Below, piece by piece: positions 37,801 through 49,800 of a DNA stretch of 64,000 nucleotides. The notes beneath the pieces were generated by a model, which worked only from the letters and a program-made list of their open reading frames with translations, made no database searches and had not been told where the DNA came from. Location of the stretch: positions 22,372,580 through 22,436,579 of the forward strand of contig NC_088678.1 of the NCBI RefSeq assembly GCF_950023065.1, in the 5' to 3' direction. The position numbers and the translations under genes are program-made. This DNA comes from Planococcus citri (lineage: Eukaryota > Arthropoda > Insecta > Hemiptera > Pseudococcidae). The stretch's first letter is position 1; each line of letters opens with the position of its first letter.

Positions 37801-40800
37801 AATTGCAAGCTCGGGCCTTTTCACAACCTGTTAAATGTACCTATTCACATTCTTACGTACACCTATTGTAAAATAATATACCTATGTTCTGAGGGGAAAG
37901 TATAGGGATGGGCAATGGGTATAGAATCGATATTGTCAACTTAATGAGGTGACATGGTGTGAAAATACTAACCATTTTTTTCTAGATCTGTTCGTTGGTA
38001 TTGGGAAATTTGGTGTTCAATGAGTTATATTGATTTGAAATTTGGCAACGTTGCATTGTAATTGGAAAATAATTTTCATTTGAATGATTATCAAACCATT
38101 TTATCAGATTGAAGGTAGTGAAAATAAATTGTTTTCATGATGTTTGAGCTGCGTAAATTCTCATTCTGGAAGAGGCAAATTTGATGATGCGGTGTTGCCG
38201 CTATTCTCAAAATGTATGTATTTTTTTTCTAAATCCGGTGAACTATAATTTAGCATTAAAAGTCATTGCCCTATATTTGAAAAAAATCATCTTGCCTGTC
38301 TAATTCACCCCCCCCTCCCTCCACCCACAATAAAACAAGTTTTTTTACTTTTTTGTCTGTGATAAATATTTACAATGTTGCCAAACATATCTTCCAAGTA
38401 GTTTTTTGACTCAAGTGATTTTTTAGAGCATTATTACGAACTGAACTTCGAATGCCTCATCGATAACAAATTAATCCCGAGAAATGAAACATTACAACGT
38501 TGCCAAATTTCATTCTTGAAAACACTAACAGCTTCTATATCTATATAGAATGTTTTAAAGTGAATTTCATCTATATGGAAATCGTGTACAAAAATTATTT
38601 TTCATTTTTATAGTCCAAACACGTTAGGCATGCAACGAACTCCTTCATAATTCTGGTACTGCTACGCCTGGAAGACCCGATGGTTTAACGTACCTACCTA
38701 CCTATCTACCTACCTATCTACGCCTAAAGATGCATCCTACCTACCTACCGCCGTTCGTGCTCATTAAAGAGCAGCCGAAATAGAGGGGAAATTATACATA
38801 TTGATATAAAAAAAAAAAATAATAATAAGTTGTTACTCGACATGAGTTTTCCGTCACAACCGGCATGTCACGTAGTTTGGAGTGCATTTGACTACCTTCA
38901 AGTATGTAGTGCATGCTTTAAACCATCGTATTTGCATTTTTATTGGTGCTTGTATATTGTACTCGGGAGTATATATTTTTATACTGTTGACCTGTTTGCA
39001 CACATACTATACATACTACAACGACTCTTACCATTTGTAATCTAAGATATCGTCATCATCGACATGACAATACTATTAAGTTACTGCGAACCGTTTATCT
39101 CAATATATTGAGAATAAAACGAGAAAGAAGAAAAGGTTGTATAATCGTATAAGATTTTCATAATTTAATAATGCTTTTGGAACGATACTCTTTGTCGAAG
39201 TTTATAATATACGCCATTATACGTGTTTTTAATGTCTTCGTGTATTGCTCAATTCATTACGAATATTAATCCTAAAAAATACATAATTTATATGAATATT
39301 CCATTAGCAATAAGACTTTTTTTTTTCTTTTTTGTGTAATTTAAGTGGTTGATTTTTTTCCTAATACATGTCGCCATCATTCCCATAATGCATAAATACG
39401 TACATACTTTTATTAACTTTACCAATAATTGATAACCATAAAACGTACTGTAGGTAGGTAGCTTGGTTGTATGCGAATACAAAAAGTATTACCTATACCT
39501 ATACCTACGAGTGTATTTTTGCATTTTTAATTTTCTTTTCTTTTTTCTCGCTCTTCTTCCTTTTTTTTATATTATTTATTTTAAATCGTTATTTTCAGTA
39601 CTTTATAAAGAGAAGACTTTCCTTGAATGCGAATTGATTAACCTGGTCTTTTGAAAGGAACGTCGGAAGAATTTATTTATCTTTGACAGGTTTTCAATAC
39701 CTTCTAAAAGTACTTACTCACTCTTCTTTTTTTCTTACCGTCGTTGTTGTGTTACTTATGGGAGTATACACTGTTTAGTGTATATTCACCTGAATTGATA
39801 TCAAAATACCTAATTACCTATTTTAGATTTTTTCTTATCGTATTTTTTTAAAAGTTATTTTCCATCAATCATTGTAGCGTACCTGTTACTTTATTTTAAT
39901 TTTTTTTTGTTTTTGTTTTTAGTGAATATCTACCTACCTATTTTAGAGTTGTTTTAAACATAAATTTTTCGTGTGAAATATATTTTTGCGAATATTTATT
40001 TTTGCTCGACTTTTTCGTGTTTAAAAATAGATCTGAATGATCTGATTGAAAAATATTTTATTGGATTTTTCTAATTGGTTAAAATTCGCGTAATTTTGGT
40101 CAAAGTTCTTGAAAATTGTAAAAATTTGTAATTATTTTGGAGGTGGGTAAAATGATTGGTCATACAGGATGTTTTGATGAGGGTCATCCTTCGTTAGGAA
40201 TATTGGTGCAATGATTTGGGCTGTTGTTTTGTTCAATTCGGCGAATTTTGGATTTTCGAATTAAATATTAATGATTGAACAGTGGGTTCCATTCTCTAAA
40301 TTTGAATCAGTGGAATTTGACTATTTTAATGTAATATTTCCTAAAATTGAAAGTTTTCTGGATTAATCAGTAGATTTTTCTAATGATACAAGGATTTCAT
40401 CTGATTACTGATTGAATCTACTGAAGAAAATCAATAGGTAGGCTATTGGGTGAATCATGAAATTCTACGAATTCATCTGAGTTGATCTGAAAATCCACTG
40501 TTGAAAAATCAGGAAAAAAATCTCTGAATCAATCAGTTATTCTATCAGTGATTTTAATTATTTATCATCACTGATTGAATCAGTAAAGGAGCCTAGGAAA
40601 AGCGATCGGATCTGATCAAGTCTGAACAGATCTGTTTTTATTAAAACGCTAATCTGATTGAATCGGATCAGATGTAATTAAATCAGGGGAATGTCTCGAT
40701 CTGATCCGTTCTGATCTGATCCGTTCTGATCTGATCTGATCAGATCAATAAGATTGCCACTATTTGACTGGGTCTGGTCTGGACAGATCTGATCCTATCA

Positions 40801-43800
40801 AAACGCTAATCTGATTGAATCGGATCAGATATAATTTAATCAGGGGAATGTCTCGATCTGATCCGTTCTGATCTGATCTGATCAATAAGGTTGCCGCTAT
40901 TTGACTGGGTCTGGTCTGGACAGATCTAATCCGATCAAAACTCAGACCAGACCGGATCAGATCTGGCCTGATTTAATTAGATCCTGAGAATGCCCCAGTC
41001 TGATACGTTATGATCCGATCTAGCTGATCTGATCAATGTGGTCTGATTAGATCTCTTGAGATGTGATCAAATCTAATCAGGTCTTCATCTCTATTGGATC
41101 TGATCTGATCAGATGTTATCTGACCAAAACTATGATCTGATAAGATTTGTTCGGATTTAATTGGGACAGGTGAATGTCCTGATCTGATCAGGTGTCATCA
41201 GATGTCTTCAGAAGTGGTCGAGTACGAACACGTCTGAACAAATCTAATCTTACTTATAAAAAAGATGACCTGATTAAATCTGTCTTGATCTCATCAAGTG
41301 AATTCAGATGTGGTCAAATCCAACCTGGTATCTTCTGTTATTAATATCTGATCAGCCCTGAACGATCTAATCCGATCAAAACTCTGATCTGATTAGATAT
41401 CATCAAATAATTGAATCCGAGAAATGTACCGAAGTCTCTTCAGATATGGTGAGATCTAATGAGGACTCCTTTATTAAAGGAATACATCTAATCAGATCTG
41501 AACAAATCTGATCCAATACAGATTCTGATCTGATTTGATCTGTTCTGATCTTGTTGGATCCTGGAAATGTTCGGATCCATTCCAGTAAGGTCAAATCCAA
41601 TCAGAGCTCTTTCATTAAATTTCATCAAATGATCAGGTCTGAACAGAACCAATCTGATCTGATCAAAACTCTGATGTGATCAGATCAGGTCAGATGACAA
41701 TTCAGTGTATAATGATAGAATCTGATCACATCTGATCAGATTGGGTCAGATCAAAGTTTTAATAGGATCAGATTTATTCAGATCTGATCAGATCCGCTGA
41801 AGGTAAACCTGTTACGTTCTGACCAGATCTGATCATATCATATCTTTTCCTCCTGCTGAACTTCTGATTCAATATATAAGAATTACTTTATTCTGTGATT
41901 GTTTTCTGACTTGGGTATTAGGGCTCGATCTGTTTTGTCAGAGAAATTGCAAAAATCCACTGATTGGGTCAATTAAAATTCACTGATTCAGTTCAAAGAT
42001 CAAAAAAATTCGCCTGAAAAGATGGAATAAAATCATCTCAGAGGGAAATGATCATATCTGAGGGAATCTGATGAGACCTATCAGATCTGATCAGGTCATG
42101 TCAGACAGATCCGATCGTTTTCCTCCTGGAGTAACTACGTTAATTTCATTTAAATAAAAAACATGTTTTCGCCTTGATATCTCAGGGTATGCAAATCTGT
42201 TTGCATTGGTGCCATATTAGTAGCTAACAAATACTTGAAACTATATTTTGAACACACTGTATGGACATTAAATCACCTACTGAAGTAATAACTTCAGAAC
42301 ACTGCAGTTATTTACCAAGGTTGTGCTGAATTGTCAACGTTGCTGTTATTGGTGCATATTTATGTAGGTACATATATTGTGTGAAAGTGGTGAGAATGGG
42401 TCATGAGTTATGAGGGTAAAAACTGCATTTGATCATGGAATGAGTAGTCTATATTCTTTTTTCAACTCAATTTTTCGGCTGTGGTGAAATACAAATATCT
42501 GCTGCAACTACTGCTTTGGGATTTGGAAATTTAAAGCGAGCTGCATCGTCGGAATCAGAGACCAAACTCGCCATAAATAACGAGAAACATGATCTCAATT
42601 AAGCCGAATCGATGCTGATTGAAACTTGACAACACTGTATGCAACTTTGATCACATAATTTTATACCATACCTATTTACGATACCTATCTACTATTTTTT
42701 GCAAAATCATTCTCTTAAAGCACCTTTCTGTTTAAAAAAATCTCTTTTATTCTTTTTCATCTCCACCAAAAACCCAATTTTAGTATTTGATCATGCATGA
42801 GTAGTGATAGTAAAATGAGTTTGGCTTTCAGTTTTTTTTTACCTGTGTGTGCGTGTGATTTTCTAGTTGATTTTTTATACTCACTGAGGAATTTGCTGCA
42901 GAAGGTAATATTAAATTGTGTATAACTACTCGCTCCATAACATTCGGCGGAAATTAAATTAGTCTTTGGTTTTTATTGGTTGAGAGACGTGGCTTAAATC
43001 ATGTACCAAATTCGTAATGTTGTATGTTTAAACAGCAAGAAACGTGCTGAACTCAAGGAAATGGCGCAGGATGAGTTTGATTGGTTTCAATGTAGTCATC
43101 CGATATGGTCTCAGTGGCTCAGGACGGAGTTCCTTTGAATATGTTGACCAAGAAGAAAAATTACCTAAATTAATTAACTTTACCTACTTTAAATGCACAA
43201 ATCGATTACCTACGTATTTTTAATTAGATTTAGAGAGTGGTATTTTATACTTGTCTACTTATATCTACCAGAAATAAGTAGAACAAGTTTTCAAACCATT
43301 CGTTGTGGTTGTGTAATGTTTAAGGACCAAAAATGCATTTCTTTAGAATTACCATACTATTCCTTATAAGTTTAAGATTTTTTTTTTTCAATCATTTTAG
43401 ATTAATTTTACGATTCACGATGGCGTGTTTTAAGAAAATTTTATTGACTGATGTCAATTTTTAGATTCGAGAAAGCTGTGATAATATGCGTTCAGCTTCT
43501 TCCAGTATATTTCGTATATCGTTGATTAAAATCAAGTTTATTTATAAGTTTAATTACTAAGTTTGCATTTACTAATTACCTTCCTACCATTAGTTTTAAA
43601 TCTAAGTGATGAATATTTTCAAATTGAGTCATCGAGTCTGATAAACTACAAAGGTGTGATAACTAGAAGGATTCTTAATTTTGTCCAATATCAGTGAAAA
43701 AAAGTTTTGCAAAAATCTTGTATTGTGAGGTCTTATTTTCTACCCAGAAACACTCTGAGGAAATTCGAGTTTTCAACAGAATCATTACAAAATAAATGCA

Positions 43801-46800
43801 GTACAAGAAAATATGACAGTAAAACGAATTTCACGCTGTTATGAGCGACATAACGTGAAGTTTTGTATATTGGGCGAGTGAGTGCATTTTTTCGTTGTCT
43901 ATCTGATAATGCATGCAATTTAAAATTCACGTGTGTCTGTAGTTTTGCCAACCATGAAGTCTGAAAGATATTCAATTACGTATAATGGAATTCCTTTACT
44001 CGTTACGAGTGTTAGAGAGCTAAAAAAATTCCTCAGAAAAAAATACGTTCGCATTATACCGGGTGTCCCATCGCAGAGTCGACCGATTTGCCAGAATAAT
44101 ACAGCAACTCATAAGCTATCAGTGTAAATTGGTTTGCTGAACTTATAAATTGAAGGGGAAAAGTTGTGGAGCATTCAGTGCTGATTATTTAGGTCATTCG
44201 TCCAGTCGAAAATTGTGGGATCTGATCAGATCTGAACATTTTATGGATCCAATTCGATTTGATAATATTCGCTACATCTAATAATTAGATCTGGCTAATC
44301 AAAGATTTGATCTGGATCGAATCCAACAGACCATTAGTAGACGAGAATGGATTTGGTACTGATCTGAGCAGATCTGATCATACCTGAATAATCTGATCAC
44401 TCAGGAGAAAATTATTATATGTGGTCAGATCTGATCAGGTCCTGTTGGATCCAGGAAATGTCCAGATCTGATCATTTTCTTTTCAGATATAATCAGGTTT
44501 CCCTAATTGGATGTTATCAGAGCTGACTAGATTTAATAAATCTAATTAGGCGAGGGTTTTGGTAAAATTGGATCTGTTCAAACGTGATCAGATCTTAGAG
44601 AAAAGACCTAATTGGGTCTGAATCTGAATAGTCCTGAATACATCTCACCAAACCTGATTAAATTTGTTTAAATCTGATGAGATCTGAATGATTTAACCAG
44701 ACTCAATCAGATCAGAGTTCTGATTAGATCAGATTAGAGTTCTGATTAGATCGGATTAGAGTTCTGATTAGATCAGATTAGAGTTCTGATTAGATCAGAT
44801 TAGAGTTCTGATTGGATAAAATCAAAGTTCTGATTAGATCAGATTACAGTTCTGATTACATCAAATCAGAGTTCTGATTACATCAAATCAGAGTTCTGAT
44901 TACATCAAATCAGAGTTCTGATTACATCAAATCAGAGTTCTGATTACATCAAATCAGAGTTCTGATTAGATCAGATCAGGGTTCTGATTAGATCAAATCA
45001 GGGTTCTGATTAGATGAAATCAGGGTTCTCATTGGATCAAATCAGGGTTCTGATTATATCAAATCAGGGTTCTGATTATATCAAATCAGGGTTCTCATTA
45101 GATCAGATTAGAGTTCTGATTATATCAAATCAGTGGTCTGAATATATCAAACAGGTGACAGGTGGTCTGATTACATCAGACCAGTAGTCTGATTACATCA
45201 GATCAGTAGTCTGATTACCTCAGATCAGTAGTCTGATTACATGAGATCAGTAGTCTGATTGCATCTGATCAGTGGTCTGATTACATCAGATCTGATCAGT
45301 GGTCTGAGTACATCTGATCTGATTAGTGGTCTGAGTACATCAGATCTGATTAGTGGTCTGAGTACATCAAATCTGATTAGTGGTCTGAGTACATCAGATG
45401 AGACCTGATCGGATCTGATTGAATATAATCAGACTCGAATAATTCGAATCTACCTGAATGACCTAATCAGGTTTTATCATATTAGAGATCAGGTCGGATT
45501 TGATCTATTCAGACCTGATCAGATTCAATATTGACTTCTGATTTCATCAGATCACACCAGAATAGATCTGATCAGACCTCGATAAATCTGATCAGACCTC
45601 GATAAATCTGATCGGAGTAGAAAAGATCTGATCAGACCTAAAAGACCTGATCATACCTAATCAGATCAGAGCTTTGTTGGGAATACATTTTCAGATTCAA
45701 TTATGTAGGAATACCAGATTGAATTTGATTAGATTTGAGAAGAGCTCTGATCAGACCTGAAGGACCGGACCAGATATAATCAGAGGGGAGTTTTGGTCGG
45801 ATTAGATCTGATCGGACCTGATTATAGGTTAAATTAAGGAAACCTGATTGAATCTGACCAGATCTGATCAGATCAGGGTTTGGAGTTCACAAACAAATTT
45901 ACACTTGCGTAATTCAGATTGCTGCGTTACCTAGCGAATTTTTCAACACCTGTTACGGAACACCCTGTATCATCATCCCAAATCAAAATTGATGGAGCAG
46001 TTATAGAAATCCAAAAATTCAACAATGCGGGTTTTATAATTTGCCCCTGCAAATCCCCTGTCTGCAAACTTACACTCGCGTGCTTTCAGTGTCTTACGAA
46101 TGATTAAGAATGAGAAAAGAATTTTGAGTGGTGATTTGAATGTAAAAGTAAAAAAGCTCTTCCAAATTTGACATACAGTGTTGCCAATTACTACAACTCG
46201 CATTATAATTAAGACTTATTGTTATTAGGGATCATCGGTCGAATCATTTATTAGGTCAATTACGTTCTAATATCGCGATTACACGACAATGTACGCGAAT
46301 ACTTATATTACCTCCTACACTTTAATCTAGTGTACTTACCTATTTAATTATAAGTGATATTATAAATTAGAATTTAATTATGTTACATTATGAAGTAATA
46401 AAAATAACCCGCAGAGCTCAGTTTTCTGTACCAATTGACAGTGTACACCACGAATGTCAATGCAATGCTTAGTAATCGTTGAAAATGCGTGTAAAACACT
46501 CTACCTTGAATTGCGGTAGAAGTTTTCAAACTCGTGTAGGCATATTCCAGTATTTTAGCTTAGAGTATTATATTGAAATTAACCGCAAAATACAGAATGT
46601 TCACAATAAATACGCTTAGTAGTTGCACGTCTGCCATACGATTTTTTTTCAAGCTGTTTTTAGAATTTTTAAAGCCAATTTTTTATTGTTTTTATGAGAA
46701 AAAAAATCGCTGTAAATATTGTGATAATCGAGTGTCCAAAACTTATCAATCGAACACCTCAAAATCAATTTATTATTATTTAGAAATGGCAGCTCGTTGG

Positions 46801-49800
46801 GTTTGAGAATAATCTCCACTTAATTCAGCGTTTAAAACAGATAGATGAGACTTCGTGTAGACATATGAAAATAAATTCTCAAAATTACCCGACTTGACTT
46901 AAAGGCTATTTTCATAAATTATTACGAGACATTCTTTTAATTAATGTAATAGGTAGCCTCTTATACATGTATTTAAAAGTGGAAAAACCCCTCAGATCGA
47001 ATGCACTAAAAATATAGGGAAACTATCCAACTAAAATTCTGCACTAACGATAAGACTCGTAAAAATATAGTAAATTGGTAAACCCGATACCAGCAAAAAT
47101 ACACATTCCAACGATTAATTCATTACTGCACTCGTTGCGAAGTAGATATCGTACAATTGCATCCCATAAACATGAGAGAGAATTCGCAACGTATTCAAAT
47201 TGAGTTTTAACAATTTGCTGCTGGATTTTATACGAGCTAATATAGAGAAAAAGACGTAAAAATCTTTCTTTTTTAGTTCGTAAATAAAAACACTTTATTT
47301 TTATTACATCGTTTTATTTTCTACTTTGACATGTATCTCTCGTTCGTGACTTCATCTTTTAAGTAGGTCGATTGTCAAATATTATTTCATTCGAATGGTC
47401 TCTCCGTCTCTGTCTCTCTCTGTTTTTCTCTCCTTTTCTATATACGGATCACGCACCTTTGAAACAGATCAATTTTCGTATATGTATACGCAGCTATCTC
47501 TCAGATGACAAACGATTATTGCACTCGTTGAGTCGGTTTATTTGTAAAATTATTTTTTAAAATGATTTCAGGAGTATGTTGAATTGTGTTAATGCGTTAG
47601 AGCAAAGGATACCGCCGCCTCCGCCGCCAACGGAAAGAGCATCTTTAATGGTGTCCGAAGAGAAGCCTATACCTGATACGTGTAAGTAGAATTTAGTTTC
47701 TACAGTTTGCAGCGTTTTTTAAATCATAATTTCGTTTTTTTTCACTCCTTCCCTCCACCAAAAAATGGTTTGAGAAAATAAGATTTCGAATGATAATTTT
47801 TTTTTTAGAATAAAATTGAAAAATTGAATATTGTATAATCTATTGCAGTTTATAAATTTTGTTTACATTTTGAGAGCTCAAATTTCTAAAAACTTCGAAT
47901 GAAGACCTCTTCTCCGCATAATCACCTCATTCCCCTATCATTTTTTATTACACAGATCGATAATAGAGTTAGAGATGATGCTTTTATATTTTAAAATCTG
48001 ACGGAATAAATACATAGGTACCTATCTACTACATTTAGCTTTACTTACCTACATATTATTCCTAACTCCAAGTGCCCAGTTATTATTATTGAGTCCAATA
48101 AGGGAACAGTCAGAAATGAAGATCCCTAATTAGAATAAAACTTTTCCACCCCAGATTTCACCTTGAACCTGATCAGATTTGCAACTACATAATTTTTTTA
48201 GTTTTGAAGATAGACAATGGGAGAAACTTTTTTTACTTCGTTTCGAAAAATTGTTCCATGAACAATGATTACAAATTAAAAATTAAATTTTCACTCCAGC
48301 CAATCGCTTAAAACTTTTCAATTTTGAAGGAAATCAAATTGGCAACACTGTAACTGAGCTTATTCTCAACATCATCATCATCATCATCATTATTGAACTT
48401 TGACCCAGTGAGCCATTCAGCCCATTTGGGAAACTGTAGAAGAATTGCTCGCTGATGTGTCATTAAGTTTTTTCTTCGGTCTTCCTCTGCTTCTCCTGCC
48501 AGTTGGAGTGTATTCTTTGACTTTTCAAGGGGACGGTTCATCAGGCATTCTATCAACGTGTCTTCGCTATTTCTTTCTGTAATCTTCCACCCATCAAATG
48601 ATCGGTTCTGCTTCTAGCTCCTTCAGGATTTCTTCATTCCTTTTCCCATCATGTCTCATGTACCTATCCTGCCATCCATGGCTTGCATGAATCTCATTTC
48701 TGCTGCAGTTACTCTGCTTTTTATATCCTTTCTCATCATCCATGTTTCGCTTCCATACAGCAACATTGGTCTTGTCAGCATTATTATAAATTCTTTTTTG
48801 AGTTTCAGCTCTTTCTTGGATGGATGGCTCGGTTTATTGCCCCCCTCTTACTATCAGGAATTTGTTGATCTTGAGTTGTGCGTCGACCTCTCCTTCATAA
48901 GATAGCTAGCACCCAAGATATTTAAAGCTTCTGACTTGTTCCACTGGCAGTCCATTTGGACATATGTACTTGTAATTATGTTATGATCAGCCAAGTGGCA
49001 TTTGTTCCCCATCATTTTGCTAGATGCTAGGTAAGATCAGTTGTCACATGATCACATACCTACTTTAAAAAAAATTACTCCAATAACCCATTCTATAAAG
49101 TCCAAAAAATGTATTTATTTTTGTTTTAAGTAAGGTACTGGCGGGTAAATACGCTGGTCGGGTAATTACGCCACAATGCTGCTTCTCGAAAAGTACTGTA
49201 TATTTCCGCAAGATCATTCTTCTGAAATATATTTTTACATCACAGAACTTTGCTAATGTGGGTATTAGAGTGTGGGAGGCCTTTTTAGAAATTTTATTGG
49301 CAATTGAAATTTCACTCTCAAATTTTTTCCATTTTTTCAAGAAATCCGTAATAATTTGAAAAGGATTGGAGAACGTAAATACTGTTTTTGATACAACATC
49401 TGTTTCGATATTTTTTTCAACCAACATTATTCTGCTTGAATTTATTAGTTTTAAACATAATTGCATGGCGGTGTCGACCGTGCATAATGGACGAATATTT
49501 CAACATAAAAAAAACACCGAAGTTGAAGCCGACTTTTTGGCAGGGTTGCGGAACGATACCGATACCGAAAAACCAATACCGGCAAAACCGCCTAATTTTT
49601 GAAAAAAATTGAAAAAACCGAAAACCAATACCAATAAGTTGACAAATGAAAAACCGATTTAGAAAATACCAATATAATTTCAAAATCGGTACAAAATACC
49701 GAAAACCAATACCGAAATTATTTTGAAATCTGTATTTTGGTACTCATTTTTGCATATTTCTGCAAATGAAACAATTCCAACATCAAACAAAATGAGTTTA

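Noticed and set aside
43933..44127. A 64-codon ORF reading MSVVLPTMKSERYSITYNGI and onward
   Set aside because: No domain recognised and no supporting splice or start context. It includes a transposon-end-like GGGTGTCCC stretch.
40561..45880. GATC clusters as a bacterial replication origin or contamination
   Set aside because: They lie in introns of a spliced animal gene and form degenerate satellite units. No bacterial genes are nearby.
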